Shown piece by piece: positions 24,719-33,536 of a DNA stretch of 64,000 bases. Origin of the DNA: Serratia rhizosphaerae (GTDB lineage Bacteria > Pseudomonadota > Gammaproteobacteria > Enterobacterales > Enterobacteriaceae); NCBI RefSeq assembly GCF_009817885.1, contig NZ_CP041764.1, positions 4,774,001-4,838,000 of the forward strand. Direction: 5' to 3'. The notes under the pieces were generated by a model. The model did not search any database. It was not told the DNA's origin and saw nothing but the letters and a program-made list of their open reading frames with translations. How positions within the stretch are numbered: the stretch's first letter is position 1; the number at the start of each line of letters is the position of its first letter. A program made the position numbers and the translations under genes.

Positions 24719-25543
24719 ATGTCATTGTTTAATTTTCTTTCCCGCCGGCTGATTGCCGCCGCAGCCGCCTGCATCATGCTGTCCGCAGTCTCTGCCGCAC
24801 AGGCTTCCGCCCCGCTTGCCCTGCACTCCCGCGCCGCTCTGGTGGTCAATGCCAAGACCGGTAAAACGCTGTATCAGAAGCAGGCCAACCGACGCATGCC
24901 GATTGCCTCACTGAGCAAACTGATGACCGCCATGGTGGTGCTGGACAATAAACGCCCGCTGGGCAATAAAATAAAAGTGACCCGCGCCGACCGTGATTTA
25001 CTGAAGAAAACCCACTCGCGGCTGACCGTCGGCTCCGTCCTCAGCCGACGTGATATGCTGCACATTGCGCTGATGTCGTCGGAAAACCGCGCGGCGGCGG
25101 CGCTGAGCCGTTACTATCCCGGCGGTCGCCCGGCCTTTGTCGCCCGGATGAACCGCAAAGCGCGCCAGATCGGCATGAAGAACACCCGTTTCCGCGATCC
25201 GACCGGGCTGACGCCGCGCAATGTCTCCACCGCACGCGATCTGCTGAAAATGGTGAAGCACGCCTACCGCTATCAGACCATCCGCGCCTTCAGCACGGAT
25301 AAACAGCAAATTGTGCATCCCGGCCGCGGCCAGCTGGTGTACCGCAGCTCCAACGGCTTGATTAATAACCATGCCTGGGATATCCGTTTGCAAAAAACCG
25401 GTTATACCAACGAGGCCGGCCACTGTCTGGTGGTGCGCACGGTCATTAAGGGCCAGCCCATCGTGATGATCTTGCTCGGATCACAGCAGCGCTATGGCCA
25501 CTACAGTGACGCCATCCGCCTGAAAAACTGGCTGGAATCCTGA
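24719..25543 (+). CDS. pbpG: D-alanyl-D-alanine endopeptidase (PBP7, PbpG)
   Basis: A 274-residue periplasmic low-molecular-weight penicillin-binding protein that cuts D-Ala-meso-DAP cross-links. The signal peptide ends near SAAQASA (residue 30). The active-site motifs are SLSK (IASLSKLMTAMVV) near residue 65, SSEN (LMSSENRAAAAL) near 121, and KTG (LQKTGYTNEAGH) near 224. It is shorter than the roughly 310-residue E. coli protein but collinear through the catalytic domain. The ribosome site before 24719 is weak. Monocistronic. Confidence 0.92.
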   Translation: MSLFNFLSRRLIAAAAACIMLSAVSAAQASAPLALHSRAALVVNAKTGKTLYQKQANRRMPIASLSKLMTAMVVLDNKRPLGNKIKVTRADRDLLKKTHSRLTVGSVLSRRDMLHIALMSSENRAAAALSRYYPGGRPAFVARMNRKARQIGMKNTRFRDPTGLTPRNVSTARDLLKMVKHAYRYQTIRAFSTDKQQIVHPGRGQLVYRSSNGLINNHAWDIRLQKTGYTNEAGHCLVVRTVIKGQPIVMILLGSQQRYGHYSDAIRLKNWLES

Positions 25544-25690
25544 CCCCGCACGGCCGCGCCCTGCGCGGCCCCCCCTGACACCGCCGATGTTTTCTCCTGT
25601 CGCCTCACTCTCCGCTCTCTTGCTATCGCTTATTGCCGCACACGGCGCGATAATCGACCACAGACTCTTTTTCGATTAAAGGAAGCGCCC

Positions 25691-26530
25691 ATGCCACAGT
25701 TTTCTCCTTTGTCGCCTGCGCCGATCGACGTGATCAGCATTCAGTCGCAGGTCATTTACGGTAGCGTCGGCAACGGCATTGCCTATCGCACTCTGCTGGC
25801 CAAAGGGTTACAGGCTCTGCAGGTGCCGACGGTGTTGTTCGGCTGCCCGCCCTATTATGGTCCGCCGCACGGCGGCGTCATTCCCGACGACTGGTTCGGT
25901 GGTTTCCTCGACGATTTGCTGGCGCGCGGCGTGGCTCAGCAGACGCGCGCGGTGATTGTCGGCTACCTGGGCAATGATCGTCAGTGCCTGCTACTGGCCG
26001 ACTGGCTGCGGCGCGTCAGGGCACTCAATCCGCAGGTGCTGATCGTGATTGACCCGGTCATAGGCGACTACGGTGAAGGGGTTTATGTGCATCAGCGCCT
26101 GGTCGACTGCTACCGCTCACCGTTCCTGCAACTGGCCGACGGACTGACGCCCAACGGTTTTGAACTGGAGCAAATCAGTGGCGCGACGCTGAGCTGCCGG
26201 GAACAGATCGTGAACGCCGCGCGTGCGCTGCTGAATGACGCGACCCGCTGGGTGTTGGTGACCAGCGCCCCTGACCGTCAGGCGGATCCGCAGGATATCA
26301 GCCTGCTGTGGGTTACCGCCGATGAGGTCAAAGCCATCAGCCACCGCAAAATTGACGCCAACGTCAAAGGCACCGGCGATATGTTTACCGCACTGCTGGT
26401 CAGCCAGTTGCTGGCCGGCGAACCGGCGGAAAATGCCGTTTATCACGCGATTGAAGAGGTTTGTGCCGCGCTGACGGAGGCGGCTCGTTACGGTTGGGGA
26501 GAAATTGGCCGCCTGACTGCGTCAGCATAA
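25691..26530 (+). CDS. pdxK: Pyridoxine/pyridoxal/pyridoxamine kinase PdxK
   Basis: A 279-residue ribokinase-fold kinase that phosphorylates B6 vitamers in the salvage pathway. Matching PdxK features: VISIQSQVIYGSVGNGIA, VIVGYLGNDRQ, VIDPVIGDYGEGVYV, LTPNGFELEQISG, VLVTSA and the anion-hole/catalytic-base region NVKGTGDMFTALL near residue 225. The 283-residue E. coli PdxK aligns throughout. AAGGAAG precedes the start. PdxY is the alternative, but the DISLLWVTAD and N-terminal extension fit PdxK better. Confidence 0.88.
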   Translation: MPQFSPLSPAPIDVISIQSQVIYGSVGNGIAYRTLLAKGLQALQVPTVLFGCPPYYGPPHGGVIPDDWFGGFLDDLLARGVAQQTRAVIVGYLGNDRQCLLLADWLRRVRALNPQVLIVIDPVIGDYGEGVYVHQRLVDCYRSPFLQLADGLTPNGFELEQISGATLSCREQIVNAARALLNDATRWVLVTSAPDRQADPQDISLLWVTADEVKAISHRKIDANVKGTGDMFTALLVSQLLAGEPAENAVYHAIEEVCAALTEAARYGWGEIGRLTASA

Positions 26531-26536
26531 AACAGG

Positions 26537-26559
26537 CCGGCGCGGCACGCCCGCGCCGG
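26537..26559. terminator. Terminator between pdxK and ycgR
   Basis: CCGGCGCGG pairs with CCGCGCCGG around a 5-base loop between two convergent genes. On the minus strand it is followed by CCTGTTTTATG; on the plus strand a CTTTTTCTTTTT lies further on, inside the ycgR 3' end. Probably serves both. Confidence 0.65.
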
Positions 26560-26564
26560 GGCCG

Positions 26565-27287
26565 TCAGCGCTTTTTCTTTTTATTAAAATCCAGATCGAA
26601 CGCATACACCGCGCTTTGCAGTTTGCGCATCGTGACGGGACTGACATCGGTAAAGCGGCAGGAAAGCCGGGAAAACCGCCGGTTGTCGCCTTCTTCTTCC
26701 ACGTTAACGTCATGATCGTCGGTGAGCGCCAGCAGCTCCATATTCACTTTGAAGGTGCCGTAGCTGTCCAGATTCAGCTGAACTTTGTGAAAGACAAAAC
26801 CAGGGTGCAGGAAAGACGGAATATCCCCGTCCAGGCGCAGGCCGACGCCACCAACGGAAATATCGTGGATACGCAGGTACAGAGGTGAACCGTCGGGATA
26901 ATCGCCGTGGCAATAGAAGTCGCGCCAGTAAGGCGTAGTAATGCGCGGCTGACGCCGGCGCTGAATATATTTCAGCTCTTTCGGCAGTTGGGCGGAAAAC
27001 GCCTCGTTTTCCTGATGCCGTACCCGCTCTGCGCTGTCGACTAAAAATTCAATTTTGGCATCATAGCCTTCAATCACCACCTGTAGTTGGCCACCGGTAC
27101 ACTGCTGGCAGTCGCTGCCGTCAAAGACGATATTGCCGGCGCCCACGCTTAATAGCTGGCTGTAAAAAAATTGTTGCTGTTGATTAGCGATGCGCATCGG
27201 CGTGCGCTGCTTGTAGATATCTCGCAAAATAGCCAGAACTTCAAAACGCTCTTGCTTGATAAACAGTCCGTTATTGAGCTGCTCCAC
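26565..27287 (-). CDS. ycgR: Flagellar brake protein YcgR (PilZ, c-di-GMP effector)
   Basis: A 240-residue c-di-GMP receptor that slows the flagellar motor. The N-terminal YcgR domain spans about residues 10-105; the PilZ domain follows with the c-di-GMP motifs RRRQPR (RxxxR) near 112 and DISVGGVGL (D/NxSxxG) near 145. Length and layout match E. coli YcgR (244 residues). Starts with GTG at 27287, AGGAG 8 bases upstream. No other flagellar gene lies in the window and no convincing sigma-28 promoter was found upstream. Confidence 0.9.
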   Translation of the reverse strand: MEQLNNGLFIKQERFEVLAILRDIYKQRTPMRIANQQQQFFYSQLLSVGAGNIVFDGSDCQQCTGGQLQVVIEGYDAKIEFLVDSAERVRHQENEAFSAQLPKELKYIQRRRQPRITTPYWRDFYCHGDYPDGSPLYLRIHDISVGGVGLRLDGDIPSFLHPGFVFHKVQLNLDSYGTFKVNMELLALTDDHDVNVEEEGDNRRFSRLSCRFTDVSPVTMRKLQSAVYAFDLDFNKKKKR

Positions 27288-27448
27288 TCGTCTCTCCTGA
27301 CTTTTCCACTCATGCTTACAAATTCCTTACGCTTATCATCACTGGGAGTAATCCTAAAGTCAAATTTACATATTCTTACGGCTAACTCTAGGAATATCTG
27401 CCACTTACATATTTGTTGGTGATTCGGTAAACAGGGGAAGCAACGCAT

Positions 27449-27475
27449 GCCCCTGACTATTCTTTCATCAGGGGC
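27449..27475 (-). terminator. Hairpin after olsF
   Basis: GCCCCTGA pairs perfectly with TCAGGGGC around an 11-base loop, 16 bases after the olsF stop. A clear T tract is missing, so this may be only an RNA-stabilising stem. Confidence 0.35.
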
Positions 27476-27490
27476 GGCGTAAACGGCGGG

Positions 27491-29233
27491 TTAAAGCGTG
27501 ATACGCTGGCTGTGCTCGTCTGCACCCTGCGCCGCATGATGAATGGCGATATAGCGCTGATAGCGGGCAGGCTTGAGCCTGGACAGGTCGACCAGCACCA
27601 GGCCGTCGATGCAGTTATTGAAGGCCGGATCGGTGCCGAAATCGATAAACTGTACGCCGCCCGGCTCGCACAGTTCGCTGTACTGTTTGTAAAGCGTCGG
27701 GATTGAACAGCCCAGGTTATTCAGCAGGCTCTTCAGCCGCACCAGGTCCCCCTGATAATCATCGCCGGCGAACTGCGCCAGCACCTGCGGCAGCGAAGCG
27801 GGATAAGGCTGACGCGACTGGGCCAGCGGATTGTCCGCGGCAAAATAGAGCCGGTAAAAGGCAATCAGCAGATCCCGCGCCGCAACAGGCATGCCACCGG
27901 AGATCGACACCGGACCGAACAGATAGCGATATTGCGGGTATTTGGCCAGATAAGCGCCAATGCCCAGCCACAGATAATCCAGCCCGCGTTTCCCCCAGTA
28001 GGTCGGCTGAATAAAGCTGCGACCCAGTTCAATGCCCTGCGCCAGTATCGGCATCATATCGCGGTCATAATCAAACAGGCTGTTGCTGTAGATGCCCGCC
28101 AGCCCTTTGCGCTCCAGCTGTTCGCCGGTGGGGATAAAGCGGTAGGCGCCGACGATATCCAGCGCATCCTCATCCCACAGCACCAGGTGATAATAGTCAT
28201 CGTCGTAGCTGTCCAAATCGCGGCGTCGGCCGGAGCCTTCACCCACCGCGCGGAACGCGATTTCCCGCAGTCTTCCCAGCTCCCGCAGGATCGGCGAGCG
28301 TGCGTCATCCTGCCGCCGGTAGAGGAAAATCGCTTTGCCATCGGGGGTTTTCCCCAACAGTTCGCAGGCCTTCAGCGCCTTTTTCAGCTCCTGGCGCTCT
28401 TCCGGCAGGGCAATGGGTGACTCACTGGCGAACAGGCCGCTTTTCCCCTGACCCAGACGGTATACGTGACGACGAAAGCGTCCTGCCAGATCGCGGGCGC
28501 CGGTGTGGCCGTCGTGCCAATTGTTAAACGGAATGCGCCCGCCGATGCGCAGCTTGATGCGGCCGCCGCGCTGCTGAAACATTTCACGCACCAGCAGCAG
28601 CGTCGACAGGGGGCGATAGGCCAGTGAGGCAAGGTAAAACAACGTGCTGTTACGGGCGCTGATATGAATCGGCACGATCGGCGCGCGCGCTTTGGCCGCC
28701 AGCCGCAGAAAACCGGTATGCCAGTGGCCGTCGCGGATCCCCTGCGGGCTGATGCGCGATACCTCCCCGGCAGGGAACATAATCAGCACGCCCTGCCGTT
28801 CCAACTGCTGCTGCATGGCCTGGATCTGCTGGCGGCTGGTCTTGTACGCCACATTGTCGACCGGTACAAACAGGCTGCTCAGCGGCTCGATATAGCTCAG
28901 CACCTGGCTGGCGACCACTTTCACATCCTGACGCACCGCCGCCACGGCGCGCAGCAGCGCCAGGCCGTCCAGCGAGCCGATAGGATGATTAGCCACCAGC
29001 ACCACCGGTCCCTGGCTCGGGATATTTTCCAGATCGCCGTCCACCAGTTCGCAGCTGAGGTTGAAATAGTCCACCACCTGCTCAACCAAATCCAGCCCGC
29101 GCAGGTGCGGATAGTCGGCGGCAAACTGTTTGAATTCTTTTTCGAAGAGCAGATTTCTTAGCAGGCTACGCTGCCAGGCGGGGGGATTGCGATGCGGGAA
29201 AGCGTCTTGCAGCAAGGTATCCAAGCTAAACAT
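27491..29233 (-). CDS. olsF: Bifunctional ornithine lipid synthase OlsF
   Basis: A 580-residue fusion of two acyltransferases that make ornithine lipids from ornithine and acyl-ACP. The N-terminal PlsC-like half (about 1-290) has VANHPIGSLDGLA and MFPAGEVSRISP, the OlsA-type O-acyltransferase motifs. The C-terminal half (about 300-580) is an OlsB-type GNAT-fold N-acyltransferase with LVLWDEDALDIVGAYRF, SLFDYDRDMMPILAQGIELG and YLFGPVSISGGMP. OlsF was first characterised in Serratia proteamaculans. Start at 29233 (MFSLDTLLQDAFPH) has AAGGAG 8 bases upstream; the longer frame to 29359 is not supported. Acts at the inner membrane. Confidence 0.88.
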   Translation of the reverse strand: MFSLDTLLQDAFPHRNPPAWQRSLLRNLLFEKEFKQFAADYPHLRGLDLVEQVVDYFNLSCELVDGDLENIPSQGPVVLVANHPIGSLDGLALLRAVAAVRQDVKVVASQVLSYIEPLSSLFVPVDNVAYKTSRQQIQAMQQQLERQGVLIMFPAGEVSRISPQGIRDGHWHTGFLRLAAKARAPIVPIHISARNSTLFYLASLAYRPLSTLLLVREMFQQRGGRIKLRIGGRIPFNNWHDGHTGARDLAGRFRRHVYRLGQGKSGLFASESPIALPEERQELKKALKACELLGKTPDGKAIFLYRRQDDARSPILRELGRLREIAFRAVGEGSGRRRDLDSYDDDYYHLVLWDEDALDIVGAYRFIPTGEQLERKGLAGIYSNSLFDYDRDMMPILAQGIELGRSFIQPTYWGKRGLDYLWLGIGAYLAKYPQYRYLFGPVSISGGMPVAARDLLIAFYRLYFAADNPLAQSRQPYPASLPQVLAQFAGDDYQGDLVRLKSLLNNLGCSIPTLYKQYSELCEPGGVQFIDFGTDPAFNNCIDGLVLVDLSRLKPARYQRYIAIHHAAQGADEHSQRITL

Positions 29234-29522
29234 CGTGTTATCTCCTTGGCCTAGTCGCAGCAACGTTAAGCCAGCGGTATGACTGCGACATGTCAGAAAG
29301 ATGACGAAAAAATTAAACCTCCCGCCCCGCCACACCATCCCGGGCGGTGAAAAAGGCATCAGGCTTTATTGAGCATAGTCCGGCTTTGGGTCTGATTCAA
29401 AAATACGCCGCCGCCGGAGCATTAATCCCTTGTGGGTAATGTGCAGGTTAATGTCCGAAAGCCGCCATCACCGCGCGTGGTTTCATGTAATAATCGGCCC
29501 ATCAGTGAAGAGGAGTGATCGT

Positions 29523-30047
29523 ATGCAGACATTTTTAATTGACCGTATGCCAACCCCGGTGGGCGAGCTGGTGCTGATCGCCGATGAGCAAGGTCAGCTG
29601 CGCGCCGTCGACTGGACTGACTATTACGACAAGCTGATCAAACTGCTGAACACCCATTACCGGCGCGATGGTTTCCGGCTGCAGGAGCAGCGTGACCCCG
29701 GCGGTCTGAGCAGCCTGATGCAACGCTACTTTGCCGGCGAGCTGGGGGTTATCAACGACATCCCGGTCATGACCGCCGGCAGTGAATTTCAGCGCACCGT
29801 CTGGCAGCAACTGCGCCGTATTCCGTGCGGGGAAACCATCACCTATGGCGAACTGGCCAGACGCATCGGCCGACCGACCGCCTCACGCGCCGTCGGCATG
29901 GCAAACGGCTCCAATCCCGTCAGCATTGTGGTGCCCTGTCATCGGGTGATTGGCTCGCAGGGCGCACTGACTGGCTATGCCGGCGGCGTGACGCGCAAGC
30001 AGTGGCTGCTGCAGCATGAAGGCTTTTTACCAAAAGATTTGTTGTAG
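29523..30047 (+). CDS. ogt: Methylated-DNA--protein-cysteine methyltransferase Ogt
   Basis: A 174-residue suicide DNA-repair protein that moves the methyl group from O6-methylguanine or O4-methylthymine to its own cysteine. The active site IVVPCHRVIGSQG is near residue 139, the HTH-like DNA-binding part is CGETITYGELARRIGRPTAS, and the substrate-pocket LTGYAGG follows. GAGGAG precedes the start at 29523; the frame extends upstream to 29430 without support. ogt-fnr-uspE is the E. coli order. Confidence 0.95.
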   Translation: MQTFLIDRMPTPVGELVLIADEQGQLRAVDWTDYYDKLIKLLNTHYRRDGFRLQEQRDPGGLSSLMQRYFAGELGVINDIPVMTAGSEFQRTVWQQLRRIPCGETITYGELARRIGRPTASRAVGMANGSNPVSIVVPCHRVIGSQGALTGYAGGVTRKQWLLQHEGFLPKDLL

Positions 30048-30054
30048 CATTTTT

Positions 30055-30082
30055 AAAGCCGCACACGGACCGGTGCGGCTTT
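30055..30082 (+). terminator. Terminator of ogt
   Basis: AAAGCCGCAC pairs perfectly with GTGCGGCTTT around an 8-base loop, running into TTTTCATTTT. It separates ogt from fnr. Confidence 0.85.
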
Positions 30083-30207
30083 TCATTTTAAATCATAGAG
30101 TTTGCTCGATAGCAGCATAAAAGCACAGCAAAATGACTAAATATCGCACAACATGCCCCTATTCTTCCTATTGATACCCTTATAACCTGCCGCAAAAGAT
30201 GTTAAAA

Positions 30208-30221
30208 TTGACGCATATCAA
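30208..30221. promoter_or_regulatory. FNR box in the fnr promoter
   Basis: TTGACGCATATCAA matches the FNR consensus TTGAT-N4-ATCAA with one change. It lies 21 bases upstream of the fnr start, as in E. coli where the site TTGACAAATATCAA mediates negative autoregulation. Confidence 0.85.
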
Positions 30222-30241
30222 TTATTGCGTGAGCGTAATCT

Positions 30242-31003
30242 ATGATCCCTGAAAAACGCGTGATCCGTCGTATCCAGTCCGGTGGTTGTGCGATCCACTG
30301 TCAGGACTGCAGCATCAGCCAGCTGTGCATCCCTTTCACCCTCAATGCCCATGAGCTTGACCAGCTCGACAATATCATTGAAAGGAAGAAACCGATCCAG
30401 AAAGGCCAGACTTTATTCAAGGCCGGTGATGAACTGAAATCCTTGTATGCCATCCGTTCAGGAACCATCAAAAGCTACACCATTACCGAACAGGGCGACG
30501 AGCAGATTACCGGCTTCCATCTGGCCGGCGATCTGGTTGGTTTTGACGCCATCGGTTCGCTGAAGCATCCGAGTTTTGCCCAGGCGCTGGAAACCTCAAT
30601 GGTCTGCGAAATCCCGTTCGAAACGCTGGATGACCTGGCCGGTAAAATGCCGAACCTGCGTCAACAGATCATGCGTCTGATGAGCGGCGAGATCAAAGGC
30701 GATCAGGACATGATCCTGCTGCTGTCGAAAAAAAATGCGGAAGAGCGTCTGGCGGCGTTTGTCTATAACCTGTCACGCCGTTTCGCCGAACGCGGTTTCT
30801 CGCAGCGCGAGTTCCGCCTGACCATGACGCGCGGCGATATCGGCAACTACCTCGGCCTGACGGTAGAAACCATCAGCCGCCTGTTGGGCCGCTTCCAGAA
30901 AAGCGAGATCCTCAGCGTCAAAGGTAAATACATTACCATCGAGAATGCGGACGCCCTGTCGCAATTGGCCGGCACCCCACGCATCAGCGTCGCTGCCGTC
31001 TAA
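30242..31003 (+). CDS. fnr: Fumarate/nitrate reduction regulator FNR
   Basis: A 253-residue global anaerobic regulator of the CRP/FNR family. The N-terminal cysteines that hold the oxygen-sensitive [4Fe-4S] cluster are visible in CAIHCQDCSISQLC (with the partner Cys near residue 122 in SMVCEI). The cyclic-nucleotide-like beta-roll spans about 30-150, the dimer helix follows (MRLMSGEIKGDQDMILLLSK), and the HTH is in TRGDIGNYLGLTVETISRLLG with the specificity residues E--SR. Almost identical to E. coli FNR. An FNR box lies just upstream. Confidence 0.98.
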   Translation: MIPEKRVIRRIQSGGCAIHCQDCSISQLCIPFTLNAHELDQLDNIIERKKPIQKGQTLFKAGDELKSLYAIRSGTIKSYTITEQGDEQITGFHLAGDLVGFDAIGSLKHPSFAQALETSMVCEIPFETLDDLAGKMPNLRQQIMRLMSGEIKGDQDMILLLSKKNAEERLAAFVYNLSRRFAERGFSQREFRLTMTRGDIGNYLGLTVETISRLLGRFQKSEILSVKGKYITIENADALSQLAGTPRISVAAV

Positions 31004-31010
31004 TACCATC

Positions 31011-31043
31011 GCCGGATCAATAATCTCTAATTATTGATCCGGC
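31011..31043. terminator. Strong hairpin between fnr and uspE
   Basis: GCCGGATCAATAAT pairs perfectly with ATTATTGATCCGGC around CTCTA, starting 7 bases after the fnr stop. The following TCATCCTC is not a good T tract, but position and stability suggest a terminator or 3'-end stabiliser. Confidence 0.6.
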
Positions 31044-31129
31044 TCATCCTCTCTCCGCTGTTCTGTTTTTCAATGTTGGGTTACTCTGTAAATTAACAGA
31101 CTGTTGATTTCAGCTGTAAGGAGGCCCTA

Positions 31130-32092
31130 ATGGCGATGTATCAGAATCTTCTGGTGGCTATTGACCCCAACCAGGACGACCAGCCGGCATTGCGCCGCGC
31201 GGTATACCTGGTCAAGCGGAATGGCGGGCGCATCAAGGCCTTCCTTCCTATCTATGACTTCTCTTACGAAATGACCACCCTGCTGTCGCCGGATGAACGT
31301 ACGGCGATGCGCCAGGGTGTAATCAGCCAGCGCGCCGCTTGGATCAAGGAACAGTGTCGCTTTTATCTGGAAGATGGCGTGCCCATCGAGATCAAAGTGG
31401 TTTGGCACAACCGTCCGTTTGAGGCCATTATTCAGGAAGTGCTGAGCGGACAGCATGATTTACTGCTGAAAATGGCGCATCAGCATGACCGGCTGGAATC
31501 GGTAATCTTTACCCCGACCGACTGGCATCTGCTGCGCAAGTGTCCGTGTCCGGTGTGGATGGTGAAAGACCAACCCTGGCCAGAAGGCGGCAAGGCGCTG
31601 GTGGCGGTCAACCTGTCCAGCGAAGAGCCGTATCACGATCCGCTCAATATTCGTCTGGTGCAGGAAACCGTCGAACTGGCGGAAAACGTTAACCAAACGG
31701 AAGTCCATCTGGTCGGCGCCTACCCGGTTACGCCGATCAATATCGCCATCGAGCTTCCCGATTTTGACCCCAGCGTTTACAACGACGCCATTCGCGGCCA
31801 GCATCTGATCGCGATGAAGGCGCTGCGCCAGAAATTTGGCATCAATGAAGAGTTTACCCACGTCGAGAAAGGTCTGCCGGAAGAAGTGATTCCGGATCTG
31901 GCCGAGCACCTGCAGGCCGGCGTGGTGGTGCTGGGCACCCTGGGGCGCACCGGTATCTCCGCCGCCTTTATCGGCAACACCGCTGAACATGTGATCGACC
32001 ATCTGAAATGCGACCTGTTGGTGATCAAGCCGGAAGACTTCAACTGCCCGATTGAGGCCGATGAAGATGATGAGCATGACGATGAGGACTAA
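31130..32092 (+). CDS. uspE: Universal stress protein UspE
   Basis: A 320-residue cytoplasmic protein with two tandem Usp domains (about 4-150 and 155-305). The N-terminus MAMYQNLLVAIDPNQDDQPA, the segment FLPIYDFSYEMTTLLSPDER, and the second-domain HLVGAYPVTPINIAIELP match E. coli UspE nearly word for word. The C-terminus is a short acidic tail. AAGGAGG is upstream. UspE is induced by stationary phase and stress and helps motility/aggregation and DNA-damage resistance in E. coli. Confidence 0.97.
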   Translation: MAMYQNLLVAIDPNQDDQPALRRAVYLVKRNGGRIKAFLPIYDFSYEMTTLLSPDERTAMRQGVISQRAAWIKEQCRFYLEDGVPIEIKVVWHNRPFEAIIQEVLSGQHDLLLKMAHQHDRLESVIFTPTDWHLLRKCPCPVWMVKDQPWPEGGKALVAVNLSSEEPYHDPLNIRLVQETVELAENVNQTEVHLVGAYPVTPINIAIELPDFDPSVYNDAIRGQHLIAMKALRQKFGINEEFTHVEKGLPEEVIPDLAEHLQAGVVVLGTLGRTGISAAFIGNTAEHVIDHLKCDLLVIKPEDFNCPIEADEDDEHDDED

Positions 32093-32115
32093 AGCAACAC
32101 GCCAGTCATAAACAA

Positions 32116-32139
32116 AACAGGGCCCCGCGGGGCCCTGTT
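32116..32139. terminator. Terminator between uspE and fabV
   Basis: A perfect palindrome, AACAGGGCCCC with GGGGCCCTGTT around two bases, lies between convergent genes. The minus strand continues into TTTTGTTTATG, so it is best for fabV. Confidence 0.8.
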
Positions 32140-32155
32140 GACGTCTGGCTGAGAA

Positions 32156-33349
32156 TTACAGCTCGATAACGTCGAAGCGTACGTCCGGGTTGACGTCAGC
32201 ATCGTAGTCTACGCCTTCCAGACCGAAGCCGAACAGGCGCAGGAACTCCTGCTTGTAACCGGTGTAATCGGTCAGATCACTCAGGTTTTCCGACGTGATG
32301 GACGGCCACAGGTCGCGACACGCCTGCTGCACGTCGTCACGCAGTTCCCAGTCGTCCATACGGATGCGCTGATGGTCGTCCAGCGTCTTGTCGTCGCCGT
32401 ACAGACGGGTGCGCATCAGGCGGTAGACCTGCTCCATGCAGCCTTCGTGGATGCCTTTCTCTTTCATGATTTTGAAAGCCATGGAGATATACAGCGGCAT
32501 CACCGGAATGGCGGAGGATGCCTGGGTCACCACGGACTTCAGCACAGCCACGTGCGCAGTGCCGCCTTTAGCGGACAGATCGCCGCGGATAGCGGTCGCT
32601 GCGCGGTCCAGATCTTCTTTTGCCCGGCCGAGCGTACCGTGCCAGTAGATTGGCCAGGTCAGGTCGGTGCCGATATAGGAGTAAGCCACGGATTTCGCGC
32701 CTTCCGCCAGTACGCCGGCGCCTTCCAGCGCAGACATCCACAGCTCCCAGTCCTGGCCGCCCATCACGGTGATGGTATTTTCAATTTCTTCTTCCGTCGC
32801 CGGTTCCACGGTGGCGGAGACGATCTGATCCTTGTTGGTGTCAATCGCCGTGGTGGTGTACACCTCGCCGATTGGCTTCAGCGCAGAGCGCACCACTTCG
32901 CCGGATTCCGGCATTTTACGCACCGGAGAAGCCAGCGAGTACACCACCAGATCGATCTGGCCGAGATCCTGTTTGATCAGTTCAATCACTTTCTCGCGGC
33001 ATTCGTTGGAAAACGCATCGCCGTTGATGCTTTTCGCGTACAGGCCTTCTTCTTTGGCGGCCTTGTCGAACGCGGCGGAGTTATACCAGCCGGCGGTGGC
33101 CGGTTTGGTTTCGGTGCCGGCTTTTTCGAAGAACACGCCGATAGTGGCTGCGCCGCTACCGAAAGCCGCAGCGATGCGGGAGGCCAGACCATAACCGGTG
33201 GAGGCGCCGATAACCAGTACGCGTTTCGGGCCATCAGCGATAGCGCCCTGCTGTTTGGTATAGGCAATCTGACGACGTACATTGGCTTCACAACCCACCG
33301 GATGAGTGGTGGTGCAGATAAAGCCGCGAACCTTAGGTTTGATAATCAT
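32156..33349 (-). CDS. fabV: Trans-2-enoyl-CoA/ACP reductase FabV
   Basis: A 397-residue NADH-dependent enoyl reductase of the final fatty-acid elongation step, longer than FabI. The N-terminus (MIIKPKVRGFICTTTHPVG) and the nucleotide-binding VLVIGASTGYGLASRIAAAF are typical; the catalytic Tyr-x8-Lys lies in the region YSYIGTDLTWPIYWHGTLGR with K following. FabV enzymes are naturally triclosan-resistant. The gene is monocistronic, convergent with uspE. FabI may also exist elsewhere; the window does not tell. Confidence 0.95.
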   Translation of the reverse strand: MIIKPKVRGFICTTTHPVGCEANVRRQIAYTKQQGAIADGPKRVLVIGASTGYGLASRIAAAFGSGAATIGVFFEKAGTETKPATAGWYNSAAFDKAAKEEGLYAKSINGDAFSNECREKVIELIKQDLGQIDLVVYSLASPVRKMPESGEVVRSALKPIGEVYTTTAIDTNKDQIVSATVEPATEEEIENTITVMGGQDWELWMSALEGAGVLAEGAKSVAYSYIGTDLTWPIYWHGTLGRAKEDLDRAATAIRGDLSAKGGTAHVAVLKSVVTQASSAIPVMPLYISMAFKIMKEKGIHEGCMEQVYRLMRTRLYGDDKTLDDHQRIRMDDWELRDDVQQACRDLWPSITSENLSDLTDYTGYKQEFLRLFGFGLEGVDYDADVNPDVRFDVIEL

Positions 33350-33536
33350 ATTGGGTCTAGGATCCGTTAAATGGATGAAATCGGGACATAAGATACCGCA
33401 TTACGCACCTTAATTGTGATCTGATGTGTTGGATTGCACAAGTTATGACCGATACGGCGCCAAATTCCGCATTTTTTACCCGTCCGCACGCCGGGATTGC
33501 CCTGATGAACGCCGGCGACATGCCGCCTGGCGGGCT

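Noticed and set aside
27288..27440. Sigma-28 flagellar promoter before ycgR
   Set aside because: GATGATAA resembles the -10 (GCCGATAA) in six of eight positions, but no TAAAGTTT-like -35 lies at the right distance.
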